Positions 27,701-36,343 of a DNA stretch of 64,000 nt are shown here, one piece after another. The stretch is from the NCBI RefSeq assembly GCF_020829595.1, contig NZ_JAIVFW010000041.1:1-64000 (forward strand), in the 5' to 3' direction. Source of the DNA: Nostoc sp. CHAB 5844 (lineage in GTDB: Bacteria > Cyanobacteriota > Cyanobacteriia > Cyanobacteriales > Nostocaceae). The notes beneath the pieces were generated by a model. That model made no database searches, was not told the DNA's origin, and worked only from the letters and a program-made list of their open reading frames with translations. Both the position numbers and the translations under genes were made by a program. Position 1 is the first letter of the stretch. Every line of letters starts with the position of its first letter.

Positions 27701-28118
27701 CGTTCTCAAAAATGATCCCCAAACAGCAGATATTCCCATTATTATTCTGTCAATTATTGAAAACAAAGAACGCGGCTACCACATTGGCATTGATCGCTAT
27801 CTCACCAAGCCCATCAACTCAGAACAACTTCTGAGCGAAATTGGCTTACTACTTTCCCAAGGCACTTCTAGTAAAAAGGTATTAATTGTTGATAAAAATG
27901 CCTCAACCTTAAAAACAATATCAGATGTGCTGCAAACTCAGGGATATAACGTGATTGAAGCCTCCGATCCCCAAGAATGCATCCACAAAGCCCGCTCAAC
28001 TAAACCAGACATGATTATCATTGATTCTATCTTCTCTAATGAAACCGACCTGGTGAAAACTCTACGGTTTGAAAAGGATTTAGAAAATGTATTTTTTATC
28101 ATGCTGTCTGATCGTTAA
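24747..28118 (+). CDS. multi-PAS hybrid histidine kinase with receiver domains
   Basis: A 1123-residue hybrid sensor kinase. Five PAS/PAC sensor units span ~10-125, 135-255, 262-383, 385-505 and 525-640; the second and third are close duplicates (REWIGTCTDIHDRKLAEAENQR ends both). HisKA has acceptor His659 (STVSHELRTPLTS), and HATPase spans ~760-885 with DTGIGI and GLGLPI. Receiver 1 (~915-1030) has acceptor Asp972 (LLDVMMP). A second receiver starts at ~1043 but ends after ~80 residues, without the conserved Lys region. No membrane segment is visible, so it senses in the cytoplasm. It lies between the GAF kinase and a CheY-like regulator, its probable partners. Confidence 0.92.
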   Translation: MSCQLDEFNRHLWEKCPVGLVLCRTDGTLIDINPAYAAILGRTVSETLNLNHWQITSENSVATEQAILENLEKTDRYGPFEKEYIHKDGHLVLVRISAVIIEKDGEKLIWSSVEDISDLRQAQQERQETEKILKKSEARYRSLVKTNTQIIWVSSPEGICFELTDWIAYTGQTLAEAENGGWIDAVHPDDRGYTGEAWGIAVANLSQYQIEYRIRGQDGNYRYFWVWGAPVIEDDGSVREWIGTCTDIHDRKLAEAENQRLKERYRSLVTASSQIVWGATPEGMGISSEMLTWIAYTGQTEQEVEDWGWIEPIHPDDRSHSAAAWNASVANQGIYQTEYRLRGQDGIYRYFSVCGTPVLETDGSIREWIGTCTDIHDRKLAEAENQRLFDMLNHSSDAIIVRDMTDKVSYWNQGAERLYHWTREEVKNQYIYTFLKKIFPKPKEEIVAELLQQGNWEGEVQHLTHDGKLITVQSRWTLQRDISGQPCAVLEINTDITARKQAEIALRQLNQELEARVTERTAALQDTLAEAQGLNAILDNLADGLLVVDTSGQITHFNPAFLAMHGLTSTVLKGNYQELPILGLAHLIEQTQSHPQEVFAAEVELVKERIGQAVATAIFKQTTANEPATCFGSALLIRDVTAEKEVDKMKTDFISTVSHELRTPLTSVLGFASIIKEKLETDVFPILTTEDRKLQKTMKRVGDNLNIIVSEAERLTSLINDVLDIAKMEAGKVEWQMQPLDPGELLDWATTSTAALFETNGLQLVSEIDPGLPQIVGDRNRLLQVLINLISNAVKFTQSGSVTCRVKQQNDGVCISVIDTGIGIALEDQPKVFEKFRQVGDTLTDKPKGTGLGLPICKQIVEHHGGRIWVESEPSKGSTFSFLIPTYASNDKTNGQINLDALVKQLKEHVITTNTVLNENRKTILVVDDDTNIRELLRQQLENEGYKVREAKDGMDAIHQIKIARPDLILLDVMMPQINGFDVAAVLKNDPQTADIPIIILSIIENKERGYHIGIDRYLTKPINSEQLLSEIGLLLSQGTSSKKVLIVDKNASTLKTISDVLQTQGYNVIEASDPQECIHKARSTKPDMIIIDSIFSNETDLVKTLRFEKDLENVFFIMLSDR

Positions 28119-28149
28119 TAAAAGAAGGCACGAGGCAGAAGGATAAAAC

Positions 28150-28192
28150 TTTATACTTCATACTTCACACTTCATACTTCACACTTCATACT
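28150..28192. repeat. short tandem repeats (TTCATAC / TTCACAC)
   Basis: Six TTCATAC/TTCACAC heptamers in the gap between the hybrid kinase and the response regulator (STRR). Confidence 0.75.
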
Positions 28193-28241
28193 TTTTCCCC
28201 TCCCCACACAAATAATTTTAAAAATCAAATCTGATTATTAT

Positions 28242-28619
28242 ATGACTCAAAAGATTCTCATTGTTGACGATGAACCTAACATCGTGATTTTGATGGAACA
28301 AGCTCTAGAAGCATTAGAAGATGAGGGTGTAGAACTTTTAACTGCTAGAAATGGAGAAGAAGCACTTGAAACTATTAAAACAGAAAAACCAAACCTAGTT
28401 TTTCTTGATGTGATGATGCCTAAAATGAGTGGTCTAGAAGTTTGCCAGATAGTTAAACACGACTTACAACTGACAGACATCTACATTGTGATGTTGACAG
28501 CAAAAGGACAGGAATTTGATAAACAAAAAGGAATTGATGTTGGTGCTGACTTATATCTTACTAAACCATTTCGCCCCAAAGAAGTGCTAGAAAAATCAAT
28601 GCATGTGTTGGGATTTTGA
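28242..28619 (+). CDS. CheY-like response regulator
   Basis: A single 125-residue receiver domain with no output domain. Acidic pocket Asp9-Asp10 (IVDDEPN), phospho-acceptor Asp56 (VFLDVMMP), Thr in MLTAKG and Lys108 (LTKPF) are all present. Such stand-alone receivers carry phosphate between kinases and targets. It follows the two kinases on the same strand by 123 bp and is probably part of their relay. Confidence 0.93.
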   Translation: MTQKILIVDDEPNIVILMEQALEALEDEGVELLTARNGEEALETIKTEKPNLVFLDVMMPKMSGLEVCQIVKHDLQLTDIYIVMLTAKGQEFDKQKGIDVGADLYLTKPFRPKEVLEKSMHVLGF

Positions 28620-28670
28620 ATTAAACTTTACAACATAAAACCTTTTTTAAGCAGCTTATTTAACACTTTT

Positions 28671-28804
28671 TAATACCAATTCTCTGTGAAGCTGCACATT
28701 ATTTTTACCCCTCCCAACCTCCCCTTGCTAAGGGGAGGTGCCGTAGGCGGTGGGGTTCTTTCTATGCGTCTTCATCTAAAATTGGTATAAGCGAATTGGT
28801 ATTA
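28671..28804. mobile_element. MITE-like element with TAATACCAATT ends
   Basis: TAATACCAATT (28671) is the exact reverse complement of AATTGGTATTA (28794-28804), with another AATTGGTAT at 28780. The inner flanks are also partly inverted (CTGTGAAGCTGCACAT versus TAGATGAAGACGCAT). The centre is an inverted CCTCCCCTTGCTAAGGGGAGG block. A relative with ATACCAATT ends is at 59580-59681. Confidence 0.55.
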
Positions 28805-28880
28805 GCTATTGCTATAACAAATACAGAAAGTAGGGGCGCAAAACCTTGCGCCCCTACTCTATCTCATAAAATCAAGAGAT

Positions 28881-30263
28881 TTATACAGAGGAACCAACCG
28901 CTACAAGTTCAGGATTAGCCTTGGTTGTACTGAACTGGTTAACTGGACGGGGCAAACCAAGATGGTCACGTAGTGTCCAGCCTTCGTATTCGGTGCGGAA
29001 TAATCCTCGACGTTGCAGTTCTGGGATGACCAAATCTACAAACTCATCCAAACCTCCAGGTAGCCAAGGCGGCATAATATTGAATCCATCAGCCCCACCA
29101 TTGACAAACCAATCTTCTAACTGGTCGGCAATTTGTTCTGGTGTGCCAAGAATTTGCCGATGTCCCCGCGCACCTGCAATTGATAAATATAGTTGTCGAA
29201 TGGTTAAATTTTCTCTGCGAGCTAGGTCTATCAAGAGTTTTTGACGGCTTTTACCACCGTTGGTCTCTGGTAGTTCTGGCAGTGGGCCATCCAACGGGTA
29301 GCCAGATAAGTCGAATCCACCGATCATTCCTCCTAGCAAATTCAAGCCAACTACGGGATCAATTAACTCCTGAATCTGCTCGAATTTATCCTTGGCTTCT
29401 TGCTCAGTCCTGCCAATTACGGGGAATACACCAGGCATAATCTTAAGATGATCAGGGGAGCGTCCGTATTGAGCTAGTCTTCCCTTCACATCAGCATAGA
29501 AGGCTTGGGCTTCTTCTAGGGTTTGTTGGGCAGTGAAGATGACTTCTGCTGTTTGAGCGGCGAGATTTTTCCCATCTTCTGAGGAACCAGCTTGAATAAT
29601 GACTGGGTATCCCTGGATAGGACGAGCCACATTTAACGGGCCGCGCACTGAAAAATGTTCGCCTTTGTGGTTGGGAATGTGCAATTTGTCAGAGTCAAAG
29701 TAAATCCCTGATTCTTGATCTCGCAAAAATGCATCATCTTCCCAACTATCCCAAAGTTTGGTAACTACATCGACAAACTCGCGGGCGCGTTCATAGCGCA
29801 GGGTATGTTCCATGTGCTTTTCCCGGTTGAAGTTTAGGGCTTCTGATTCGGTGGCAGAAGTCACAAGATTCCAACCGGCACGACCACCACTGAGATAATC
29901 GAGGGAGGCAAACTTACGGGCGAGATGATAAGGTTCATTATAGGTAGTCGATACTGTTGCTGTTAAACCAATGCGTTCTGTGACTACAGACAAGGCTGAT
30001 AGTAGGGTAAGCGGTTCAAAGTGTACAAGTTTACCATTACGGCTTAAAACTTCTGTTCCTTGACCGCGATCGCGCACAGCCACTCCATCAGCAAAGAAAA
30101 TCATATCAAATTTGCCCCGTTCTGCGGTCTGGGCAAGTCGTTTGAAATGCTGAATGTTCAAACCGCTGTCAGCCTGTGCATTGGGGTGTCGCCATGAGGC
30201 TAGGTGATGTCCACTGCTGGATAAAAATGCACCCAGTTTAATTTGTCTGTGTTTGTTGCTCAT
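28881..30263 (-). CDS. NtaA/DmoA-family flavin-dependent monooxygenase
   Basis: A 460-residue LLM-class (luciferase-like) monooxygenase of the NtaA/SnaA/DmoA/SfnG-type branch. It has KLGAFLSSSGHHLASWRHP at the start, then FFADGVAVRD, LSGGRAGWNLVTS and QAGSSEDGKNLAA, and a C-terminal NGGADGFNIMPPWLPGG. These enzymes use FMNH2 supplied by a separate reductase to cleave C-S or C-N bonds. It lies 75 bp downstream of ssuD on the same strand, which suggests a role in using organosulfur compounds. The exact substrate cannot be read from the sequence. Confidence 0.85.
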   Translation of the reverse strand: MSNKHRQIKLGAFLSSSGHHLASWRHPNAQADSGLNIQHFKRLAQTAERGKFDMIFFADGVAVRDRGQGTEVLSRNGKLVHFEPLTLLSALSVVTERIGLTATVSTTYNEPYHLARKFASLDYLSGGRAGWNLVTSATESEALNFNREKHMEHTLRYERAREFVDVVTKLWDSWEDDAFLRDQESGIYFDSDKLHIPNHKGEHFSVRGPLNVARPIQGYPVIIQAGSSEDGKNLAAQTAEVIFTAQQTLEEAQAFYADVKGRLAQYGRSPDHLKIMPGVFPVIGRTEQEAKDKFEQIQELIDPVVGLNLLGGMIGGFDLSGYPLDGPLPELPETNGGKSRQKLLIDLARRENLTIRQLYLSIAGARGHRQILGTPEQIADQLEDWFVNGGADGFNIMPPWLPGGLDEFVDLVIPELQRRGLFRTEYEGWTLRDHLGLPRPVNQFSTTKANPELVAVGSSV

Positions 30264-30338
30264 TTATTCACTAGAATTGTATTTAATTAACCGCAGATGT
30301 ACGCATATGCACGCAGATGATACTTGAATGCTGCAAAA

Positions 30339-31475
30339 CTACACAGGCTGAGGTTTAAGTAACTCTGTCTTGGTGACAAATTCATTAAATGGTGTTGGTA
30401 GTTGCTGCGGTATGGCGATTTGAGAAGTTTGCAGTGGTAAGCGGGAGAAAAGTAATTCAGCGACGCGATAAGCTTCTTCTAAGTGGGGATAGCCGGAAAA
30501 TACGAAGGTATCAATTCCTAAATCAGCATATTCCAGCATTCTCGCTGCTACTGTGTCTGGATCTCCGACTAAGGCTGTACCTGCACCACCCCGCACTAAG
30601 CCCACACCAGACCATAAATTAGGGCTAATTTCTAAGTTTTGGCGGCTACCGCTGTTTAACTGCGCCATCCGCCGTTGTCCTGCCGATTCAGATTGGGCAA
30701 AGCGCTTTTGAGCAGTTGCAATGGTTTCGTCATCTAGATATTTGATGAGTTCGTTAGCTGCATCCCAGGCTTTTTGAGTGGTTTCTCGCACAATAACGTG
30801 CATCCGAATGCCAAAGCGGACTGTTCTACCTTGTTCTGCGGCTAGTCGGCGGACTTTACTAATTTTTTCGGCTACTTGTGCTGGTGGTTCGCCCCAAGTT
30901 AAATACACATCAATGTGTTTGGCTGCAACTTGCAAAGCGGCATCGGAAGAACCGCCAAAATATAAGGTGGGGTAAGGCTTTTGTACTGGTGGGAATTGCA
31001 GTTTCGCGCCTGCAACTTGTAGGTGATGACCATTGAAAGTCACTTCGTCACCTTGCATAAGCGATCGCCAAATTGTTAAAAATTCATCAGTAAGTTCATA
31101 ACGCTGATCATGGTCTAAGAAAATGCCATCTTTGGCTAATTCTTTAGAGTCGCCACCAGTCACCACGTTTAAAATAATTCGACCGTTAGAAAGCTGATCA
31201 AAGGTAGCAGCCATCCTCACAGCTAGTGAAGGTGACATAATCGCTGGACGAAAGGCAACTAAAAATCGTAAGCGTTGCGTAACCGGAATCAAAGAAGCAG
31301 CGACAATCCATGTATCCTGCTTTTGTCCAGTCCCAATTAACATCCCGCCATAGCCCAATTTATCCACAGCTTGGGCGATTTGCTGCATATAGGGATAATC
31401 GGCTTGTCGTCTGCCAATGCTTGTACCTAAATATCGTTCATCGCCTTGGGTCGGTAAATACCAAAATATTTCCAT
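30339..31475 (-). CDS. ssuD: FMNH2-dependent alkanesulfonate monooxygenase
   Basis: A 378-residue protein matching SsuD in length and motifs: [17 protein letters not shown] at the start, then [29 protein letters not shown], and [20 protein letters not shown] near the end. SsuD desulfonates C2-C10 alkanesulfonates to aldehydes and sulfite using O2 and reduced flavin, providing sulfur during sulfate limitation. It starts 4 nt after ssuA, so the two are translated together. No reductase gene (ssuE) is visible here. Confidence 0.92.
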   Translation of the reverse strand: MEIFWYLPTQGDERYLGTSIGRRQADYPYMQQIAQAVDKLGYGGMLIGTGQKQDTWIVAASLIPVTQRLRFLVAFRPAIMSPSLAVRMAATFDQLSNGRIILNVVTGGDSKELAKDGIFLDHDQRYELTDEFLTIWRSLMQGDEVTFNGHHLQVAGAKLQFPPVQKPYPTLYFGGSSDAALQVAAKHIDVYLTWGEPPAQVAEKISKVRRLAAEQGRTVRFGIRMHVIVRETTQKAWDAANELIKYLDDETIATAQKRFAQSESAGQRRMAQLNSGSRQNLEISPNLWSGVGLVRGGAGTALVGDPDTVAARMLEYADLGIDTFVFSGYPHLEEAYRVAELLFSRLPLQTSQIAIPQQLPTPFNEFVTKTELLKPQPV

Positions 31476-31479
31476 AATC

Positions 31480-32526
31480 TTATCTCTGGCTAATAGTTTT
31501 TGGCGTTATGGCTGCATATTGTTCGGTAGTTAGCATTGCTTCTTTCACATCAATGCGTTTAGGAATTACTTTTTCTTGGGCAAACAAATCAGCAATTTTC
31601 TGTTGACCTTCCATGATTTGTGGCGTGATTGGCCTTAAGCCATAAGAGCGCCTTTTAATCATTGTGGTTAAAATGTCTTGATCCAATTTCAGGTGAGGCG
31701 CAGTCAATTTAACGACTTCTTCTGTGTTTTGTTCTGCCCATTTACCTACATTATTTATTTCTTCTAGAATTACTCGTACTAACTCTGGATTTTCAGTGGT
31801 AAATTTACGTGATGCCATATAATATCCACCTTGAGTAGCAATGCCGCTGGCATTTCTGAGAATACGGGCATTTGCAACTTTTTGGGCTGAAGCTAAGTAG
31901 GGATCCCAAGTTACCCAAGCTTCGATTTTTCCTTGAATAAATGCAGCACGAGCTTCTGTCGGTGGCAAACTAATTGCTTGAATATCACTATATTTTAAAC
32001 CAGCTTCTTCTAGGGCTTTGATTAATAGGTAATGTGATGCAGAACCTTTTTGAAAAACTACTTTTTTACCTTTTAGGTCGGACAATGTTTTAATTGGAGA
32101 ATCTTTTGGAACTATAATTCCACTTCCTTGACCAGTGCTTGGCTTATTGCTGGCAATATATACTAGTTCCGTACCAGCAGCTTGAGCAAATATTGGTGGA
32201 GTTTCGCCGACAGAGCCAATGTCAACTCTACCAACATTCATCGCTTCCATTAATTGTGGCCCAGCAGCAAATTGCGCCCAATCTACAGTAACACCCAAGG
32301 GTTGTAAGCGTTTTTCTAATACTCCTCTTAGTCTGACTAAATCTCCAGAACTTTGATAGCCCATGTGGACAACTTTGGCTGTAAAACCTGTAGTTTTATT
32401 CTCTGATTTTGGAATATCAACTGAGCAACTAACTAAAGTTGTAGAGATGGTAAATATTCCAGGAAGTATTAAAAGAGAAACACGCTGAAAAATATTTATT
32501 TTTGGTTGTTTTACAGATGTAACCAT
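31480..32526 (-). CDS. ssuA: aliphatic sulfonate-binding lipoprotein
   Basis: A 348-residue periplasmic binding protein of the SsuA/TauA/NrtA type. Residues 1-34 are a lipoprotein signal peptide with the box LVSC. Typical SsuA segments follow: [48 protein letters not shown] and [11 protein letters not shown]. It should capture sulfonates for an ABC importer. It heads the ssuA-ssuD-NtaA-like operon, and no permease (ssuC) or ATPase (ssuB) is present in the window. It must use a transporter encoded elsewhere, or a shared one. Confidence 0.9.
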   Translation of the reverse strand: MVTSVKQPKINIFQRVSLLILPGIFTISTTLVSCSVDIPKSENKTTGFTAKVVHMGYQSSGDLVRLRGVLEKRLQPLGVTVDWAQFAAGPQLMEAMNVGRVDIGSVGETPPIFAQAAGTELVYIASNKPSTGQGSGIIVPKDSPIKTLSDLKGKKVVFQKGSASHYLLIKALEEAGLKYSDIQAISLPPTEARAAFIQGKIEAWVTWDPYLASAQKVANARILRNASGIATQGGYYMASRKFTTENPELVRVILEEINNVGKWAEQNTEEVVKLTAPHLKLDQDILTTMIKRRSYGLRPITPQIMEGQQKIADLFAQEKVIPKRIDVKEAMLTTEQYAAITPKTISQR

Positions 32527-32739
32527 GTTATTGAAGGTATCAGTGAAAAGCTAGACACGACAAATTAAAGTCAGTAAATCTGACTTAATAGATTTTCCAA
32601 AAACTAATTTAAATGTGAGGGTAATATGGCAAATTCTCCCCAAGTAAAGATTGGTAATTGGTAATTATTCATCAATTACCGATTACCAAATCATTAAATT
32701 TATGGCAGAGGTTGTTCTTGAGGTAGGGAGGAGTAGGAT

Positions 32740-33495
32740 TTAGACTGGCTGCAATTGCAAATTTTTCTGGAATAGTTCTAAAACATGGTTCCATGCATCA
32801 GCCGCAGCTTCGGCATTGTAACTGGCGCGATGATTGCAGAAAAAGCCATGTTGTGCGCCAGAATAACGGAAAATTGTATGCGGAATTCGGTGTTTCTTTA
32901 ATTCCGCTTCTATTTGTTCGGTTTGTTCTAACGGAATGCCTTTATCTTCTGTACCGAAGAAGGCGTAAATCGGGTTTTTAATATCTGGAGTTCGGGTAAT
33001 TGTGGGTTCTCCACCGCCAGGAGTGGAGTTAGGAATTCCACCACCGTAGAATGATGCTGTGGCTTTAATATCTGGTAATGTGGCTGCTAGGTAAACAACA
33101 TGACCACCAAAACAGAAACCAATAGAACCGATCGCATCTCCTTGAACATTTGGTAAAGTTCTCAAATAAGCGATCGCTGCTTGAATATCACTCAATATCT
33201 CTGCGGCTTTAGTCTGATCCTTGGCGGCGCGACCTCGTTGAATATCATCAGGAGTATAACCAGCCTCAAAACCAGGCGCAGTCCGTTGAAATAATGCTGG
33301 CGCGATCGCTACATACCCTTCATTAGCTAGTCTTTCTGCAACTTCCCGAATATGGATGTTGACTCCAAAGATTTCTTGAATCACAATTACAGCGGGAAAT
33401 TTCCCTTCTTTTGCAGGTTCCGCTAAGTAAGCATCAATCTGCAAATTGCCATTTGGGACTTTAACTTGATTAGTACGAATTCCTGTGTTTGTCAT
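32740..33495 (-). CDS. dienelactone hydrolase family protein
   Basis: A 251-residue alpha/beta hydrolase. It has the dienelactone hydrolase signature QEIFGVNIHIREVAERLA at ~40-57 and the catalytic triad Cys128 (GFCFGG), Asp184 (GTEDKGIP) and His216 (AQHGFF). No signal peptide is present. Members open lactones or hydrolyse small esters; the physiological substrate in cyanobacteria is unknown. It is 213 bp upstream of ssuA on the same strand, so an association with the sulfonate genes is possible but weak. Confidence 0.9.
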   Translation of the reverse strand: MTNTGIRTNQVKVPNGNLQIDAYLAEPAKEGKFPAVIVIQEIFGVNIHIREVAERLANEGYVAIAPALFQRTAPGFEAGYTPDDIQRGRAAKDQTKAAEILSDIQAAIAYLRTLPNVQGDAIGSIGFCFGGHVVYLAATLPDIKATASFYGGGIPNSTPGGGEPTITRTPDIKNPIYAFFGTEDKGIPLEQTEQIEAELKKHRIPHTIFRYSGAQHGFFCNHRASYNAEAAADAWNHVLELFQKNLQLQPV

Positions 33496-33726
33496 CTTAA
33501 GGATTAGTCCGCAATTCCTTTGAGGACAGGATTTTTTATGGTGTATCCAGTTAAATACTACTAAATCTTTATCGATTTATCGTATTTTAAAAGTAGTATT
33601 TCACAAACATCGTGCAATGGCAAGCCCCTTGTCAGAGTTAATAAGGGTGTAGGTGTTCAAACACCTTTACAAGACAAAGAATCTTGTTGTGCAAGTCCTG
33701 TATTTTATACCAACGGGAGAATGAAC

Positions 33727-34101
33727 ATGAAGCTTGAGGCAGTTCATCATATACAAGTGACTTACCCGCTTGAGGTTGAGGAGGCAATACTGTTTTTCTA
33801 TAACAAAGTTTTGGGATTAAAGGAAATTACTCGGACTGAAACCAACAATTCTGCAGGGTGGTATCAGTTGGGAAATGTCGAACTACACGTTAGTAGAGAA
33901 GAAAACGTCAATAATCAAGCATCCAGACGACATATTTGTTTTCAAGTTGATGATTTGAATGCTGTTGCAGAACATTTAAAAGCGCATGATGTAAAAATTT
34001 TGCTAGGAACACCAATTCCGGGATGCAATCGCCTTTTCTTGCGCGATCCTGGTGGAAACAGAATAGAAATTGCCGAATTTTCAAAGAACTCCAAAGATTG
34101 A
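33727..34101 (+). CDS. VOC (glyoxalase/bleomycin-resistance fold) protein
   Basis: A 124-residue single-domain VOC protein. It has HHIQVT with the first metal-ligand His, a Glu in NVELHVS, HICFQVDDL with the second His, and DPGGNRIEIAE with the final Glu. This is a 2-His-1-Glu type pocket as in glyoxalase-like enzymes. I prefer ATG 33727, as GGGAG lies 7 nt upstream; an ATG at 33721 would add two residues. It is 32 bp before the MDR reductase, suggesting an operon for carbonyl or aldehyde handling. The substrate is unknown. Confidence 0.85.
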   Translation: MKLEAVHHIQVTYPLEVEEAILFFYNKVLGLKEITRTETNNSAGWYQLGNVELHVSREENVNNQASRRHICFQVDDLNAVAEHLKAHDVKILLGTPIPGCNRLFLRDPGGNRIEIAEFSKNSKD

Positions 34102-34133
34102 ACTACAACAAGTAATCTACAAAGGAAGAATTT

Positions 34134-35156
34134 GTGTCTGATTTAATTAATAAACAAATCTTGCTTAAAAGCCGTCCTATCGGTGAACCAAAAGAAAGTG
34201 ATTTTGCCTCAGAAGAAACACCAATTTCTCAGCCAGGTGAAGGCGAAGTTCTCAGTCGGACAATTTATTTATCGCTAGACCCATATATGCGTGGATTGAT
34301 CAGTGCAAGTCAGTCTTATGCAGCAAATGTTGAATTAAACTCAGCGATAGTCGGTGGTACAGTCAGCCAAGTTATTAAATCGAATCATCCGCAATTTCAA
34401 GCCGGAGATTTTGTCCTTAGCGGTAACGGTTGGCAAACTTATGCAGTAGCTAAGGGTGATACATTGCGGAAACTTGATCCCACTCAAGCAGCTTTATCTT
34501 ATAGTCTAGGCGTGTTGGGTATGCCTGGTCTAACTGCTTATGCGGCTTTTTTGGATGTAGGTCAACCCAAAGCAGGCGAAACTGTGGTAGTTTCCGCCGC
34601 TTCTGGTGCTGTAGGTGCAGTTGCAGGTCAAATTGCCAAAATTAAAGGTTGTCGAGTAATTGGAATTGTCGGCAGTGATGAAAAGCGAGATTATATACTC
34701 AAAGAATTAGGCTTTGATGCGGGGATCAATCGCAAAACTGGAGAACTTGATTCCGCACTAAAAAAAGCTGCACCTGATGGCATTGACGTTTATTTTGATA
34801 ATACGGCAGGGGTAATATTAGAAACTGTGTTGCAGCAAATCAATTTGGGAGCGCGAATTGCTTTGGTAGGGTTGATTTCAGAATATAATGCTACATCCCA
34901 GCCTCCTGGTCCTAATTTAAGACCTCTGCTGATCAAACGTGCTTTAATTAAAGGTTTTTTAGTTAGTGACTACCAACATCTAACCAATGACTTTGTACGC
35001 GATGTTTCTGGTTGGTTAAAGTCAGGTCAACTTAAATATAAAGAAGATGTGGTAGTTGGTTTAGATAATGCTCCCCGTGCTTTTATTGGTTTATTGCGGG
35101 GTGAAAACTTTGGCAAGCTAATTGTGAAAGTTAGTGAAGATCCAACCACAGTTTAA
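34134..35156 (+). CDS. zinc-independent MDR NADP-dependent oxidoreductase
   Basis: A 340-residue medium-chain dehydrogenase/reductase of the leukotriene-B4/curcumin reductase (CurA-like) branch: LSLDPYMRGLIS at ~45, LGMPGLTAYAAFLDVG at ~128, nucleotide-binding AASGAVGAVAGQIAK at ~155, DVYFDNTAGVILE at ~222 and FLVSDYQH. It lacks the structural and catalytic zinc ligands of alcohol dehydrogenases. Enzymes of this group reduce the double bond of enones with NADPH, often as detoxification. The GTG start has AAGGAAGAA 4-5 nt upstream. Confidence 0.9.
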   Translation: MSDLINKQILLKSRPIGEPKESDFASEETPISQPGEGEVLSRTIYLSLDPYMRGLISASQSYAANVELNSAIVGGTVSQVIKSNHPQFQAGDFVLSGNGWQTYAVAKGDTLRKLDPTQAALSYSLGVLGMPGLTAYAAFLDVGQPKAGETVVVSAASGAVGAVAGQIAKIKGCRVIGIVGSDEKRDYILKELGFDAGINRKTGELDSALKKAAPDGIDVYFDNTAGVILETVLQQINLGARIALVGLISEYNATSQPPGPNLRPLLIKRALIKGFLVSDYQHLTNDFVRDVSGWLKSGQLKYKEDVVVGLDNAPRAFIGLLRGENFGKLIVKVSEDPTTV

Positions 35157-35236
35157 GTTTGTGCATAAGGTAGAATAACAGCGATGTCTTACGACAAACC
35201 ACTTCGCGTCTACGCACCAGAGATAAACTTTTGTTA

Positions 35237-36253
35237 ATGAAAACTTTCTCACTAGCCGCTGTTACTCAAAACCGCATACTCTGGGCTGTTTTGCTCATTA
35301 GTACAGCGCTAATCATTACCCTAGCGCTTTCGTTGTCCCAAGGTGCAGTACCCCTAACTCTTTCGCAATTGTGGGAAGCTATTCTGCATCAAGGCGACCT
35401 CACCAACCAGACTATTATCTGGGATTTGCGTCTGCCTCGGATTATTGCCGCTGTAATAGTCGGTGCAGCCTTGGGAATGTCCGGCGCACTGCTGCAAGGG
35501 ATGTTACGCAACAGCCTTGCTGATCCCTTTATTTTGGGGATTTCCGCAGGTGCAGGATTGATTGTGATTCTCATGATCACTTGGCAAGTCTTCCCCATCG
35601 CCATTCCCTTTGCTGCGTGGCTAGGGGCAATTTTGACCTCAGCCGTAGTGATTTTTCTTGGCCGTGCAGGTTCGGGAATTTCAATTGAACGATTGATTCT
35701 AGGCGGTGTAGCAGTCAGTTCTCTACTAGGTGCAGTGCAAAGTACATTGCTGTTACTCGCCGAAGATGGTCAAATTCAAGTGGCGTTGAGTTGGTTAGTT
35801 GGTAGCTTGAACGCCAGAGGATGGAAAGAAATTACGACTGCGGGGCCATATATTATTGTGGCGCTGCTGGGCGGGTGGTTGCTGGCGCGGTCTGTAAATG
35901 TGTTGGCGTTGGGGGATGATTTAGCTGTTGGTTTGGGAGTATCATTGACGCGATCGCGCCTATTAATTGGTGGTGTTGCAACTTTGTTAGCCGCCGGTGC
36001 AGTCAGCATTAGTGGTTTGATTGGGTTTGTTGGTTTAGTAGTACCTCACGGAGTCCGCCTGCTGGTGGGTACAGACCACCGCTTTGTTTTACCACTGTCA
36101 GCACTAGCGGGTGCATGGTTACTCACCTTTGCAGATTTACTATCTAGACTAGGAGCAGTAGAACTACCAGTAGGTTCTGTCACTGCTTTGTTAGGTTCAC
36201 CTTTATTTATCTGGTTGCTGTATCGTCGTTCTGCGGGATTGGGTAAATCTTAA
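35237..36253 (+). CDS. FecCD-family ABC transporter permease
   Basis: A 338-residue permease with about nine to ten transmembrane helices. It has the FecCD/BtuC signatures LRLPRIIAAVIVGAALGMSGAL (then LQGMLRNSLADP) at ~62-98, and GLIGFVGLVVPHGVRLLVG near ~263, the coupling region for the ATPase. The family imports Fe3+-siderophores, haem or vitamin B12. I chose ATG 35237 over an upstream TTG. The ATPase gene follows 90 bp downstream. No binding-protein or TonB receptor gene adjoins, so the substrate is open. Confidence 0.9.
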   Translation: MKTFSLAAVTQNRILWAVLLISTALIITLALSLSQGAVPLTLSQLWEAILHQGDLTNQTIIWDLRLPRIIAAVIVGAALGMSGALLQGMLRNSLADPFILGISAGAGLIVILMITWQVFPIAIPFAAWLGAILTSAVVIFLGRAGSGISIERLILGGVAVSSLLGAVQSTLLLLAEDGQIQVALSWLVGSLNARGWKEITTAGPYIIVALLGGWLLARSVNVLALGDDLAVGLGVSLTRSRLLIGGVATLLAAGAVSISGLIGFVGLVVPHGVRLLVGTDHRFVLPLSALAGAWLLTFADLLSRLGAVELPVGSVTALLGSPLFIWLLYRRSAGLGKS

Positions 36254-36343
36254 AAAAAGAATACAGAATTTAGAATTCAGAATCGAAGATAAAACTAATA
36301 CCTCCAAAGGCTTGTAACTCTGTCACCTATCACCTGCTATAAA

